Of a stretch of DNA of 19,172 nucleotides, positions 6,929-14,509 are shown piece by piece. The notes under the pieces were generated by a model. That model was not told where the DNA came from. It ran no database searches and worked only from the letters and a program-made list of their open reading frames with translations. This stretch comes from an uncultured Lachnospiraceae bacterium (GTDB taxonomy: Bacteria > Bacillota > Clostridia > Lachnospirales > Lachnospiraceae). The translations under genes and the position numbers were made by a program. Position 1 is the stretch's first letter. Each line of letters begins with the position of its first letter. Location of the stretch: contig CAJTPS010000037.1 of NCBI GenBank assembly GCA_910578555.1, forward strand, positions 1 through 19,172, given 5' to 3'.

Positions 6929-7732
6929 ATGGCACTGTTAGAAGTAAAAAATGTGAAAAAAGTATATACCACACGATTCGGCTCGGTGAAAGTACAGGCA
7001 CTGAGCGATGTGAATTTCTCTGTTGAGGAGGGAGAGTATGTGGCGGTCATGGGAGAGTCCGGTTCGGGTAAGACGACGCTTCTTAATATCCTGGCGTCTC
7101 TGGATAAGGCGACCAGCGGACAGGTGCTCTTAAACGGAAGAGACCTCACAGAGATCAGGCACAGAGAACTCTGCGCGTTCAGGCGGGAGCACCTGGGATT
7201 TGTTTTTCAGGATTTCAATCTGCTTGACAGCTTGTCGCTGAAGGACAATATCTATTTGCCGCTCGTGCTGGCAGGCGTAGATTATGGGACGATGGAGGAG
7301 AGGATGCTCCCGCTTGCGAAAAAGCTGGAGATCGTGGATATACTGGAAAAATATCCTTACGAGGTATCCGGCGGACAGAAACAGCGGGCGGCAGCCTGCC
7401 GTGCACTGATCACGCAGCCGGATATCATTCTGGCAGACGAGCCGACCGGCGCGCTGGATTCCAGAGCCGCTGGCAAACTGTTAAAGCTGTTCGGGGAAGT
7501 GAACCGGGACGGGCAGACGATCCTGATGGTGACACACAGCATCCAGGCCGCATGCCACGCGGGACGCGTTCTCTTTATCAAAGACGGCTGTGTGTTTCAT
7601 CAGATCTATAAGGGCAATCAGAGCAACGACGCTATGTATAAGATGATATCGGATACGCTGACCGTACTGCAGACGCAGGTACAGAGTGAGGGCGATCCGG
7701 AGGCGGACGGAAAGGAGGCGTATCCGGCATGA
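6929..7732 (+). CDS. ABC transporter ATP-binding protein, BceA-like
   Basis: The 267-residue ATPase has Walker A GESGSGKT (42-49), Q-loop Gln94 (FVFQDFNLLD), signature VSGGQKQR (146-153), Walker B IILADE (Asp170, Glu171) and H-loop His203 (VTHS). The FQDFNLLD and ADEPTGALDS motifs place it in the MacB/LolD/Bce class of ATPases that pair with FtsX-fold permeases (mechanotransmission type), not classical importers. ATG 6929 has GAGGAG 10 nt upstream. The in-frame ATG 6887 would add 14 residues that do not fit the family. The stop overlaps the start of the permease gene (ATGA at 7729-7732), so the two are translationally coupled. The predicted role is removing peptide antibiotics from their lipid targets and passing flux information to the kinase. 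Confidence 0.92.
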   Translation: MALLEVKNVKKVYTTRFGSVKVQALSDVNFSVEEGEYVAVMGESGSGKTTLLNILASLDKATSGQVLLNGRDLTEIRHRELCAFRREHLGFVFQDFNLLDSLSLKDNIYLPLVLAGVDYGTMEERMLPLAKKLEIVDILEKYPYEVSGGQKQRAAACRALITQPDIILADEPTGALDSRAAGKLLKLFGEVNRDGQTILMVTHSIQAACHAGRVLFIKDGCVFHQIYKGNQSNDAMYKMISDTLTVLQTQVQSEGDPEADGKEAYPA

Positions 7733-9660
7733 GTAAGATGCATCAACCGACTGGTCAGCTGCGCATAAAGCTGTTACCGAAGCTGGCCCGCAAAGGTATT
7801 GTGAGCAACGGCAATGTCTATTACCCGTATCTGGCAGCAGGGATTTTTTCTGTCTTTACTTATTTTGTATTTGCGTCGATCCTGCATAATGACATTATCA
7901 AGCTGATGCCCAAAAGCGCGTATATGTGGATCATGCTGGAGATTGGTAAAGGGCTGCTTTCCATTATTCTGTTGATCTTTCTGATCTATGCGAATGGATT
8001 TCTTGTGAAAAGGCGGCGGAAAGAATTCGGCCTGTACCATATGCTGGGATTGGAAAAGAAGCATATCGGTGCCATGATGTTTTTTGAGTCGCTTCTGCTC
8101 TATGCGGGCGTGCTGTGCGGAGGAACCATATTCGGCGTCGTGTTGTCCAAGCTGTTCTTTCTGCTGCTTCTTAGGATATGCAGGATGCCGGCGGATATCG
8201 GTTTTGTGTTTGAACCGGCGGCTTTTCGGGAGACCATGGTCTACTTCGGAGTGGTATATCTGGTCAATTATGCAGGCAGTTTATGGGAGGTAGGCAAGGC
8301 CAGACCGATTGAACTGATGAGCGGCAGCAAGAAGGGAGAGAAGGAGCCGAGATTTCTGTGGCTTTATGCAATACTCGGCGTGGCGGCGCTCGGCGGCGGC
8401 TACTACTGTTCGATCACCTCGCAGCTTGATTCAATGATTTTTATTAGTTTCTTTCTGGCGGTCTTACTGGTGATTATCGGAACGTATTTTCTGTTTACGT
8501 CCGGCAGCATTGCCTTCCTGAAATGGATGAAGACGAGGAAGAGAAACTATTACAGGCCGGAGAATTTTATCACCGTTTCGGGTATGCTTTACCGCATGAA
8601 GAAGAGCGCGGCGAGTCTGTCCAACATCTGTATTTTCTCTACGATGGCGCTTATTACGTTGATCTGTACGGTTGCGCTTTGTGCCGGGCTGGACGGATGT
8701 ACGCATTTTGTATATCCGTATGATCTGAAACTGGCTTACAGAGGAGATAAGGTATCGCTGCAGGATATCCGGCAGGAGATAGATGTGCTGGAGGATCGGT
8801 ATGGTCTGAAGGCGGAGCGGATAGATGTATATGATGAGGTGACGCTTCATGTCAGGCAGACGGGAAACAGATTCGGGCTGCAGACGGGTGAGGATTATGC
8901 AAACGAATATCAGTTTGAGCTTCTGGTGCAGGAGGATTATAACCGTATGGAAAACCGCACAGTCAGTCTGGAAGAAAATGAGGTGCTTATCTACAGCAGC
9001 GGTCCGGATTTCGGATATGATACTGTTGACTTATTTGGTCAAATATTGCAGGTACAGGAAGAACTTGAAGGTTTTTTCTCGTACCCGAAAGCAGAAGGTA
9101 ATACGTATAACAGCAGATATATGATGGTGGTAAAGGACAAAGCGGTGCGGGACGCATGTATTCTTGCATGGTGTAAGGCATGCGGTGTGGAGGATACAGC
9201 CGGTTTTATAAAGGACGATGAGATACAGCGTGTCAGGATTCTTCTGGAAGGTGCGGACGAGGAGAAAAAGGCGTTTATCGGGGAACTGAGTGAATGGGGA
9301 CAGAGACAGCCGGGATTTGACGAATTGCAAAACGGCGTGGACTGGAGAGAAAATAATCAGATCACATACGGTTCCCTCTTGTTTATCGGTATTCTGTTTG
9401 GCATGATCTTCTTCATGTGTCTGATCCTGATCATGTACTATAAGCAGATCACGGAAGGGTATGAAGACAGGGATAACTTCGGGATCATGCAGAAGGTCGG
9501 TATGAGTGACCGGGAGATTCTGGGGGCGGTACACAGACAGATTCGGATGGTCTTCGGACTGCCGCTTGCAGGGGCGCTTCTTCATACGATGGCGGGCATG
9601 TTTATGGTCAAGTGTCTCTTTGCGGTGATATCCCTGTTTGATATGCGGATATTCGCGTGA
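7729..9660 (+). CDS. ABC transporter permease, BceB-like (FtsX family), 3' end frameshifted
   Basis: The 643-residue frame is a BceB-type permease: N-terminal helices (YYPYLAAGIFSVFTYFVFASI near residue 30), a cytoplasmic KRRRKEFGLYHMLGLEKKHI motif typical of the family, several further helices, a large extracellular domain at about 327-546 likely involved in ligand sensing, then helices at about 548-570 and 606-640. It stops at TGA 9658-9660 after LFDMRIFA, before the last helix that BceB proteins carry. That helix is present just downstream in another frame (see next entry). The start overlaps the ATPase stop, though without an obvious strong ribosome site beyond AAAGGAGG about 12 nt upstream. 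If the frameshift is real, the permease lacks one helix and may be inactive or altered. Confidence 0.88.
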   Translation: MSKMHQPTGQLRIKLLPKLARKGIVSNGNVYYPYLAAGIFSVFTYFVFASILHNDIIKLMPKSAYMWIMLEIGKGLLSIILLIFLIYANGFLVKRRRKEFGLYHMLGLEKKHIGAMMFFESLLLYAGVLCGGTIFGVVLSKLFFLLLLRICRMPADIGFVFEPAAFRETMVYFGVVYLVNYAGSLWEVGKARPIELMSGSKKGEKEPRFLWLYAILGVAALGGGYYCSITSQLDSMIFISFFLAVLLVIIGTYFLFTSGSIAFLKWMKTRKRNYYRPENFITVSGMLYRMKKSAASLSNICIFSTMALITLICTVALCAGLDGCTHFVYPYDLKLAYRGDKVSLQDIRQEIDVLEDRYGLKAERIDVYDEVTLHVRQTGNRFGLQTGEDYANEYQFELLVQEDYNRMENRTVSLEENEVLIYSSGPDFGYDTVDLFGQILQVQEELEGFFSYPKAEGNTYNSRYMMVVKDKAVRDACILAWCKACGVEDTAGFIKDDEIQRVRILLEGADEEKKAFIGELSEWGQRQPGFDELQNGVDWRENNQITYGSLLFIGILFGMIFFMCLILIMYYKQITEGYEDRDNFGIMQKVGMSDREILGAVHRQIRMVFGLPLAGALLHTMAGMFMVKCLFAVISLFDMRIFA

Positions 9661-9755
9661 GTATCATCGGCGTGTCGGCGATGTTCGTGTTAGTGTACGG
9701 CGTGAGTTATCTGATCACGGCCAGAACTTATTACCGGATCGTGAAGCAGGGGTAG
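9642..9755 (+). pseudogene. Out-of-frame C-terminal helix of the Bce-like permease
   Basis: Reading in the frame one base back, 9642-9755 has no stop until TAG 9753-9755 and encodes ...DIRVSIIGVSAMFVLVYG then VSYLITARTYYRIVKQG. This is one membrane helix followed by the T-A/S-R-x-YY-(R/K)-IV ending usual for BceB permeases. The same frame has a stop at 9639-9641, so the shift must fall between 9642 and 9660, consistent with loss of one base near CGGATATTC. Joined, the protein would be about 675 residues, close to family length. No slippery heptamer is visible, which argues against programmed frameshifting. Confidence 0.75.
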
Positions 9756-9783
9756 CGGTCGGTCATGTGGCGGCTGTATGGCG

Positions 9784-9822
9784 GGGCGTTATCATCACAG
9801 GTAATGATAACGCCCGCGTTTT
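9784..9822 (+). terminator. Terminator of the Bce-like operon, overlapping the MATE gene end
   Basis: A perfect 12-bp stem (GGGCGTTATCAT with ATGATAACGCCC, 8-nt loop) is followed by GCG and TTTT. The hairpin includes the last codons and stop of the convergent MATE gene, so its sequence is under both coding and structural constraint. There is no U-tract in the minus direction. Confidence 0.65.
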
Positions 9823-11132
9823 GCGAATAGAAAGACGGCGGACAGAATGCAGGCGCATACTTCCGCGACGGTGATCGCCCACCAGATGCCGTCCACGCCG
9901 AAGAAAACCGGCAGAAGCAGTACGGAGGCAGTCTGGAAAATCAGCGTCCGCATAAACGAAATGGCAGCCGAAACAGCCCCGTTGTTGAGCGCCGTAAAAA
10001 AGGAGGAGCCGAAGATGTTGAATCCGGCAAGCAGGAAGGAAAAAGCAAACAGCCGGAAGGCATGGCTTGTCAGCGCAAACAGTTCGGCGTCGTAACCCAC
10101 AAAGATCTTTGCAAGCGGTGCGGCAAGCAGAAAAGCGGCGGCAGTAAGTACCACGCTTGTGCCGCTGATCAGCAGCAGGCTTTTCTTAAGCATATTCTGC
10201 ATTTCCGTATGGCTGCCGGCGCCGTAGTGGTAGCTGATGACGGGTGCGGCACCTATGGAATAGCCGATAAAAATAGCAATAAATATGAACTGGACATACA
10301 TGAGCACACCATATGCCGACACGCCATTTTCACCCGAATACTTCAGAAGCTGGAAATTATAAATCATGCTGACGATGGAAGTGGAAATGTTGCTCATCAA
10401 CTCGGAGGAACCGTTGGCGCAGGCCTGCAGCATTGGCTTCAGTTCCAGTCCGGTCCGGACGAGCCTGAGCAGACTGGTATTAGGGCGGATAAAATACAGT
10501 AATGGCAGCAGGCCGCCGATACACTGGCTTAAGCCGGTGGCGAGCGCGGCGCCTGCGACACCCCACCGGAACACACCGACAAAAAGCGCGTCGAGGATCA
10601 TGTTCGTAATCCCTGCAGCAACTGTTGCAGCCAGACCGAGTTTCGGCCTTTCAGCAGCAATCAGAAAGCTCTGGAATACATTCTGAAGCATGAACATTGC
10701 AGTAAAACCGATCACGATTCTGCCGTACAGGACGCAGTCTTCCATCATATCCGGTGTCGCGCCCAGGAAGGCGGCAACGGGACGCATAAAGAAAATGCCT
10801 GCAGCAGACAGAATAACGCCAAGAATCAGCGTCATGTATATCATCATGGAAAAATAGCGGTTTGCTTTGTCATGATCGCCTTGTCCGAGAACGAGGGATA
10901 CAAGTGCCGTTCCGCCAGTGCCGATCATGAATCCCATACCGCCTAAGATCATGACGAAAGGCATGATGAGATTGACGGCGGCAAAGGCCGTTTTGCCGGC
11001 AAAGTTGGACACGAAGAAACCGTCTACGACACCGTAGATCGATGTAAATACCATCATGATGATGGACGGTAGAGTGAATCGGAATAATTTGCTGTAGGTA
11101 AAGTGATCTGATAATTGTATGGTTGTTTTCAT
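9795..11132 (-). CDS. MATE family efflux transporter
   Basis: The 445-residue membrane protein has the 12-helix, two-fold repeated organisation of MATE exporters: FRFTLPSIIMMVFTSIYGVVDGFFV near the N-terminus, GGTALVSLVLGQGD in the first half, and IGYSIGAAPVISYHYGAG in the second. These proteins expel drugs or other organic cations using Na+ or H+ gradients; substrate cannot be read here. It follows a MarR-type gene by 16 nt, so it is probably under that regulator. Start choice: ATG 11132 has AAAGGA 12 nt upstream. TTG 11144 is also in frame but abuts the same AAAGGA, so ATG is preferred. Its 3' end lies inside the terminator of the convergent Bce-like operon. Confidence 0.92.
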   Translation of the reverse strand: MKTTIQLSDHFTYSKLFRFTLPSIIMMVFTSIYGVVDGFFVSNFAGKTAFAAVNLIMPFVMILGGMGFMIGTGGTALVSLVLGQGDHDKANRYFSMMIYMTLILGVILSAAGIFFMRPVAAFLGATPDMMEDCVLYGRIVIGFTAMFMLQNVFQSFLIAAERPKLGLAATVAAGITNMILDALFVGVFRWGVAGAALATGLSQCIGGLLPLLYFIRPNTSLLRLVRTGLELKPMLQACANGSSELMSNISTSIVSMIYNFQLLKYSGENGVSAYGVLMYVQFIFIAIFIGYSIGAAPVISYHYGAGSHTEMQNMLKKSLLLISGTSVVLTAAAFLLAAPLAKIFVGYDAELFALTSHAFRLFAFSFLLAGFNIFGSSFFTALNNGAVSAAISFMRTLIFQTASVLLLPVFFGVDGIWWAITVAEVCACILSAVFLFAKRGRYHYL

Positions 11133-11148
11133 AGCCTTGTTCAATCCT

Positions 11149-11589
11149 TTATATACTTGTCTTGATTCTGTCCTTCAAATCCCGCAGATAACGTTCGGTC
11201 AACTCCAGATATTTTGCTACGTCCTCTGGCCTCCATGATGATAAAATATCGTTCTCCATGTCAATAATCCGTCGCGCCGTCTGGGCGGCCAGTATTTTCC
11301 CCTGTTTTGTGAGACAGACGATCTTGTTCCTGGAGCCGGCGGGTTCTAAATAGATGATTCCTTCCGTTTCCAGCTTGCGCAGGGCGGAATTGACGGTCTG
11401 TTTGCTGATGCCGGAGTTGTGAACGATGTCCCTAAGCGGGCAGGAATCACCGTTGTCACAGATCGTGTAGAGCACGATCATGGAACTGTCCGGCAGACCC
11501 ATCTTCGAGGAAAGTTCATGATAGGCGGCATCGATCTCGCTTGACAGATAGTTGTATCGTTTGAGTTCCTTGGAAGAGTGTATTTTCAT
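11149..11589 (-). CDS. MarR family transcriptional regulator
   Basis: The 146-residue protein has a central winged helix-turn-helix (about residues 50-105): CPLRDIVHNSGISKQTVNSALRKLE as helices including the recognition helix, then the wing (EPAGSRNKIVCLT). Helical ends would form the dimer interface. Start ATG 11589 has AAAGGAG 5 nt upstream. The gene precedes a MATE exporter on the same strand, and two operator-like repeats overlap its promoter. The likely job is an autoregulated repressor of the efflux pump relieved by a small ligand. Ligand identity cannot be inferred. Confidence 0.9.
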   Translation of the reverse strand: MKIHSSKELKRYNYLSSEIDAAYHELSSKMGLPDSSMIVLYTICDNGDSCPLRDIVHNSGISKQTVNSALRKLETEGIIYLEPAGSRNKIVCLTKQGKILAAQTARRIIDMENDILSSWRPEDVAKYLELTERYLRDLKDRIKTSI

Positions 11590-11654
11590 GGTGGCTCCTT
11601 TATCGTTGAAACAGTTTTTGTGCAGTATAAAAGTATAATATTATACGCGCAAAA

Positions 11655-11670
11655 GGTACGAAATCGTACC
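11655..11670. promoter_or_regulatory. MarR operator candidate, copy 1 (perfect)
   Basis: GGTACGA-AA-TCGTACC is a perfect inverted repeat with 7-bp arms. It lies just downstream of the predicted -10 box of the marR promoter (minus strand), covering the likely start site. It is followed by AAAAGT, as is copy 2. Confidence 0.7.
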
Positions 11671-11676
11671 AAAAGT

Positions 11677-11706
11677 ATTATAGTATGATTTCGTACCAAA
11701 AGTCAG
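11677..11706 (-). promoter_or_regulatory. Sigma-A type promoter for marR-MATE
   Basis: On the minus strand, -35 CTGACT (11706-11701) and -10 TATAAT (11682-11677) are 18 bp apart. The second operator copy occupies the spacer, and the first lies over the start region. Confidence 0.55.
11682..11697. promoter_or_regulatory. MarR operator candidate, copy 2 (imperfect)
   Basis: AGTATGATTTCGTACC repeats copy 1 with one perfect arm (TCGTACC, then AAAAGT) and one degenerate arm. Its centre is 27 bp from that of copy 1. It sits between the predicted -35 and -10. Confidence 0.65.
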
Positions 11707-11741
11707 GCAGGAAAATAATGTGTAATTACGTGAAAATAATA

Positions 11742-11770
11742 TTGTTATTATATTTTATGTATTATATAAT
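11742..11770 (+). promoter_or_regulatory. Plus-strand sigma-A type promoter with no known gene
   Basis: TTGTTA (11742-11747), 17 bp, then a perfect TATAAT (11765-11770). It points towards a 22-codon ORF and the 3' end of the DAHP synthase gene on the opposite strand. The AT-rich context raises the chance of a coincidental match. Confidence 0.5.
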
Positions 11771-11808
11771 AAATATGCGCTCTAAACGGGAAAGCGGTTC
11801 GTCTTTTG

Positions 11809-11826
11809 TCGTATGAATACATACGA
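11809..11826. repeat. Inverted repeat in the leader of the small plus-strand unit
   Basis: TCGTATG-AATA-CATACGA has 7-bp perfect arms and a 4-nt gap, about 40 nt after the plus-strand -10 box. It could be an RNA hairpin or an operator; the half-site differs from the MarR repeats. Confidence 0.5.
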
Positions 11827-11855
11827 GAACTTCTAGAATCAATGAGGGTGATTTA

Positions 11856-11924
11856 ATGGAAAATACGAAAGAGGATATATCTTTGAACTGCTGGAAACAA
11901 TTATCAGGGTTGCCGGAATGGTAG
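11856..11924 (+). CDS. 22-codon ORF with ribosome site, function unknown
   Basis: ATG 11856 follows GAGGGTGAT by a few bases, a good ribosome site, and the frame runs to TAG 11922-11924. The peptide starts MENTKEDISLNCW and ends SGLPEW. I recognise no family. It is preceded by a good promoter and ends inside a perfect 30-bp palindrome. An alternative frame (from about 11852, without an ATG until 11918) reads like the start of a helix (YIFELLETIIRVAGM). The ORF could therefore be what is left of a longer, frameshifted gene. Expression is unproven. Confidence 0.35.
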   Translation: MENTKEDISLNCWKQLSGLPEW

Positions 11925-11952
11925 TAAGATCGCTGCCGGCAGCGATCTTACT
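11923..11952. repeat. Perfect 30-bp palindrome between convergent genes
   Basis: Two 15-bp arms (AGTAAGATCGCTGCC and its exact complement) meet with no spacer. The stop codon of the DAHP synthase gene (11948-11950) and that of the 22-codon ORF (11922-11924, all but its first base) both lie inside. It would form a very stable hairpin in either transcript, likely a 3'-end stabiliser or transcription end signal, but there is no T-run on either side. Confidence 0.9.
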
Positions 11953-12976
11953 CATACTCTGCAATATCATAGATCAGCCGCTCGGACGCTTCCCAGCCAA
12001 GACAGGGATCGGTGATGGATTTGCCGTATATGCCTTCGCCGATTTTCTGTGCGCCTTCTTCGATATAACTTTCCACCATGACACCTTTGACCATACGATG
12101 GATATCGCTGTTCAGCCTGCGGCTGTGCATGACTTCCTTGACGATACGCACCTGCTGTTCATACTGTTTGTTGGAGTTGTTGTGATTGGCATCGATGATG
12201 CAGGCCGGATTCACAAGGTCAAAATCCTGATACAGGGCGTAGAGCGTAGCGAGGTCTTCATAGTGATAGTTGGGCAGGCTTCTGCCGTGTTTGTTGACCG
12301 AGCCCCGCAGTACGGCGTGTGCCAGCGGGTTGCCCGCGGTGCGTACTTCATAACCTCTGTAGATAAAATCATGGGGATGCTGTGCCGCATAGATCGAATT
12401 GAGCATGACAGACAGCGTGCCGCTGGTCGGGTTCTTCATGCCTGCTGCCACATCGAAACCGCTGACGGTCATACGGTGCTGCTGATCCTCCACGGACCTG
12501 GCGCCGATGGCGACATAGGACAGGATGTCCTCCACATAGCCCCAGTTATCGGGATAGAGCATTTCATCCGCAGCGGTCAGTCGGGATTCTTCAATGGCGC
12601 GGATATGCATTTTACGCATGGCAATCAGCCCGCTGGTGAAATCGGGCTGTTTTTCCGGGTCGGGCTGGCTGACGATGCCTTTATATCCTTCGCCCGTGGT
12701 ACGCGGTTTGTTCGTGTAGATTCTGGGAATCAGGATCAGTTTATCTTTGACTTGCTCATTGATGCGTGCAAGACGGTTTACATAATCACAGACTGCTTCT
12801 TCATTATCCGCGGAACATGGACCGATGATCAGAAGAAACTTGCTGCTTTTACCGGTGATAACATCGCGGATCTCGGCGTCGCGTTCCTGTTTTAATCTGA
12901 CCAGATGTTCAGGCATGGGAAACTGCCTGCGGATCTCTTCCGGGGTTGGTAATTTGGCTACGTATTGAAAAGACAT
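11948..12976 (-). CDS. aroF: 3-deoxy-7-phosphoheptulonate synthase (DAHP synthase, type I alpha)
   Basis: The 342-residue enzyme condenses phosphoenolpyruvate and erythrose 4-phosphate, the first step of the shikimate pathway to aromatic amino acids. Visible active-site features are IIGPCSADN with metal ligand Cys54, KPRTT (90-94, PEP binding), AIGARS with Arg160, Lys181 in GMKNPTSG, His265 in DANHNNSNK, Glu302 and Asp323 (the other metal ligands by comparison with E. coli AroG). Residues after KPRTT read GEGYKG, where AroG has VGWKG, and ADEMLYPDN replaces the AGEFLD segment, so it belongs to a divergent alpha branch. The N-terminal extension (about 1-45) may carry feedback control. Ribosome site AGAGGAG is 8 nt upstream. 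The symbol could equally be aroG or aroH; feedback specificity is unknown. Confidence 0.92.
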   Translation of the reverse strand: MSFQYVAKLPTPEEIRRQFPMPEHLVRLKQERDAEIRDVITGKSSKFLLIIGPCSADNEEAVCDYVNRLARINEQVKDKLILIPRIYTNKPRTTGEGYKGIVSQPDPEKQPDFTSGLIAMRKMHIRAIEESRLTAADEMLYPDNWGYVEDILSYVAIGARSVEDQQHRMTVSGFDVAAGMKNPTSGTLSVMLNSIYAAQHPHDFIYRGYEVRTAGNPLAHAVLRGSVNKHGRSLPNYHYEDLATLYALYQDFDLVNPACIIDANHNNSNKQYEQQVRIVKEVMHSRRLNSDIHRMVKGVMVESYIEEGAQKIGEGIYGKSITDPCLGWEASERLIYDIAEYE

Positions 12977-13065
12977 TTTTCATACTCCTCTTAAATGGTA
13001 TATTAACGGTATCTGCACCGGCTGTTTACGCCGGGAATATTGTTTCCTCTGGCAAAAACACATAT

Positions 13066-13094
13066 ATTATAGTATATTAATTGGAGAATCGCAA
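13066..13094 (-). promoter_or_regulatory. Sigma-A type promoter for DAHP synthase
   Basis: On the minus strand, -35 TTGCGA (13094-13089), 17 bp, then a perfect -10 TATAAT (13071-13066). Leader length would be about 80 nt, with one GC-rich hairpin (CCGGC 13018-13022 with GCCGG 13030-13034). No leader peptide rich in aromatic residues was seen. Confidence 0.7.
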
Positions 13095-13115
13095 GTAAAA
13101 TGAACGGGGAAGCCA

Positions 13116-14477
13116 TCAGGTTCTGCGGGTCTGATGGGAAATCCGCAGGGCAGATACAGTGCACAGAAGCGTCTGCATCATCTGGCTTGCCAGCATGCCC
13201 CACAGGTATCCCTTGATCCCGTAGATGGGGATTGCGATAAAGACGAACAACAGGCGCAGTAACAGACTGACCACACTGAACAGGAAGGTCTGTATCGTTT
13301 TGCCGAGTCCGTTCAGGATACTGTTCAGCGTACTGGCAATGTACATGAAGGGGCAGATAAAGCTGAGTGTCAGGATAAAACTGCCCGCCAGTTCCGAGTG
13401 GAACAGCAGCCGTCCGGCGGTGCGGCCAAGGAGCAGGAACATGGCAGTGCAGCCGCAGCCGAGCAGTATGCAGTAGCGTATGGAAGTCATGATGGCGCGC
13501 CTGACGGCAGCCTGGTTGCCGCTGGCATCCGCTTCGGAGACGATGGGCAGCAGCAGGACGGAGATCGAGTTGGTGATGGCGGAGGGAAACAGGATGAGAG
13601 GAAGACTCATACCGGTCAGCACGCCGTATACGCCCAGTGCATCCGCATTGCTTAATCCGTATGCCATGAGCCGGTTCGGAATATAAATGGCTTCGATGCT
13701 TTGCAGCAGGTTGAGGACCAGACGATTGGCGGACAGGGGCACGGCCAGACGCAGGAGCTGTCCCGTGATACGGCGGTATGTGCCGGAGACGGCGTGTGTT
13801 CTCTCCCGGGTGGCGCCTTCCGGGAATACCTGATGCGCGCGGGACAGGATCGCGATCACAGAGACGACCATGGACGCGCTCTCGCCGATTACAAGGCCGA
13901 CGACGGCGAAGCTGATGGTAGGCGTCGTATTGTGCTGCAGGCAGATATGATAGATCAGATATACGGAGCCTACGCGGCAGATTTGCTCCGCCAGCTGGGT
14001 CACAGCAGGAATCGCGGTTTTGCGGATACCATAGAAATATCCGTTGATACAGGAATGAACGGTTGCCATGGGAATGGACAGCGCAATGATACGAAGAAGC
14101 GGAGCGGTTCTTGACTCTAACAGGAGCGTGACTGCGATCTGATCCGCATACAGATAGATATACAGGGCGCATACGACAGACAGCGCCATAGCCAGCAGGA
14201 AGCCGGTCCACAGAGTGCGGAAAGACGTCCGGTAATCATGGGTGCTTGTTTCACCGGCAACATATTTGGAGATAGCAGTCTGTATACCGGAGACGGTAAG
14301 CGCGAAGGAGAGCGCCAGGACGGGAGCGATCAGCTGATAGATTCCCATGCCTTCGGCGCCGAATACGTTGGATAGAAAGATACGATAGAAAAAGCCGATA
14401 AAGCGGCTGAGAAGTCCTGTCAGAGTGAGGATGACGGTTCCGGTCACTAACGGGTGATTTAACTTATGCAGCTTCAT
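13116..14477 (-). CDS. SpoVB-like polysaccharide/lipid-linked precursor flippase (MOP superfamily)
   Basis: The 453-residue polytopic membrane protein (about 14 helices) starts with VTGTVILTLTGLLSRFIGFF and YRIFLSNVFGAEGMGIYQL, the signature of the SpoVB / polysaccharide transporter branch of the MVF/MOP exporters. SpoVB acts in spore cortex peptidoglycan synthesis; relatives flip lipid II or other undecaprenyl-linked precursors. Several paralogs usually exist per genome, so a specific spoVB assignment is not safe. It lies upstream of the DAHP synthase gene on the same strand, but a separate promoter lies between. It diverges from mnmA. The ribosome site before ATG 14477 is weak (AAAGATGG about 8 nt away), and no clear promoter was found. 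Confidence 0.87.
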   Translation of the reverse strand: MKLHKLNHPLVTGTVILTLTGLLSRFIGFFYRIFLSNVFGAEGMGIYQLIAPVLALSFALTVSGIQTAISKYVAGETSTHDYRTSFRTLWTGFLLAMALSVVCALYIYLYADQIAVTLLLESRTAPLLRIIALSIPMATVHSCINGYFYGIRKTAIPAVTQLAEQICRVGSVYLIYHICLQHNTTPTISFAVVGLVIGESASMVVSVIAILSRAHQVFPEGATRERTHAVSGTYRRITGQLLRLAVPLSANRLVLNLLQSIEAIYIPNRLMAYGLSNADALGVYGVLTGMSLPLILFPSAITNSISVLLLPIVSEADASGNQAAVRRAIMTSIRYCILLGCGCTAMFLLLGRTAGRLLFHSELAGSFILTLSFICPFMYIASTLNSILNGLGKTIQTFLFSVVSLLLRLLFVFIAIPIYGIKGYLWGMLASQMMQTLLCTVSALRISHQTRRT

Positions 14478-14509
14478 AGAACACCATCTTTACATGTGAT
14501 ATGATTTAA

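Noticed and set aside
4947..9755. Bce-like module as a novel defence system
   Set aside because: Gene order and motifs match the well-known BceRS-BceAB peptide-antibiotic resistance modules; only the frameshift and leader details are unusual.
11918..12895. Long plus-strand open frame (325 codons)
   Set aside because: It lies antisense to the DAHP synthase gene, whose motifs are unambiguous. The ATG lacks a ribosome site. Only its first bases, outside the synthase gene, are discussed as part of the small unit.
13003..14211. Minus-strand open frame of 402 codons overlapping the flippase gene
   Set aside because: It is the same strand in another frame, rich in Arg/His/Ser with no domain. The flippase frame shows clear SpoVB-like sequence and membrane helices.
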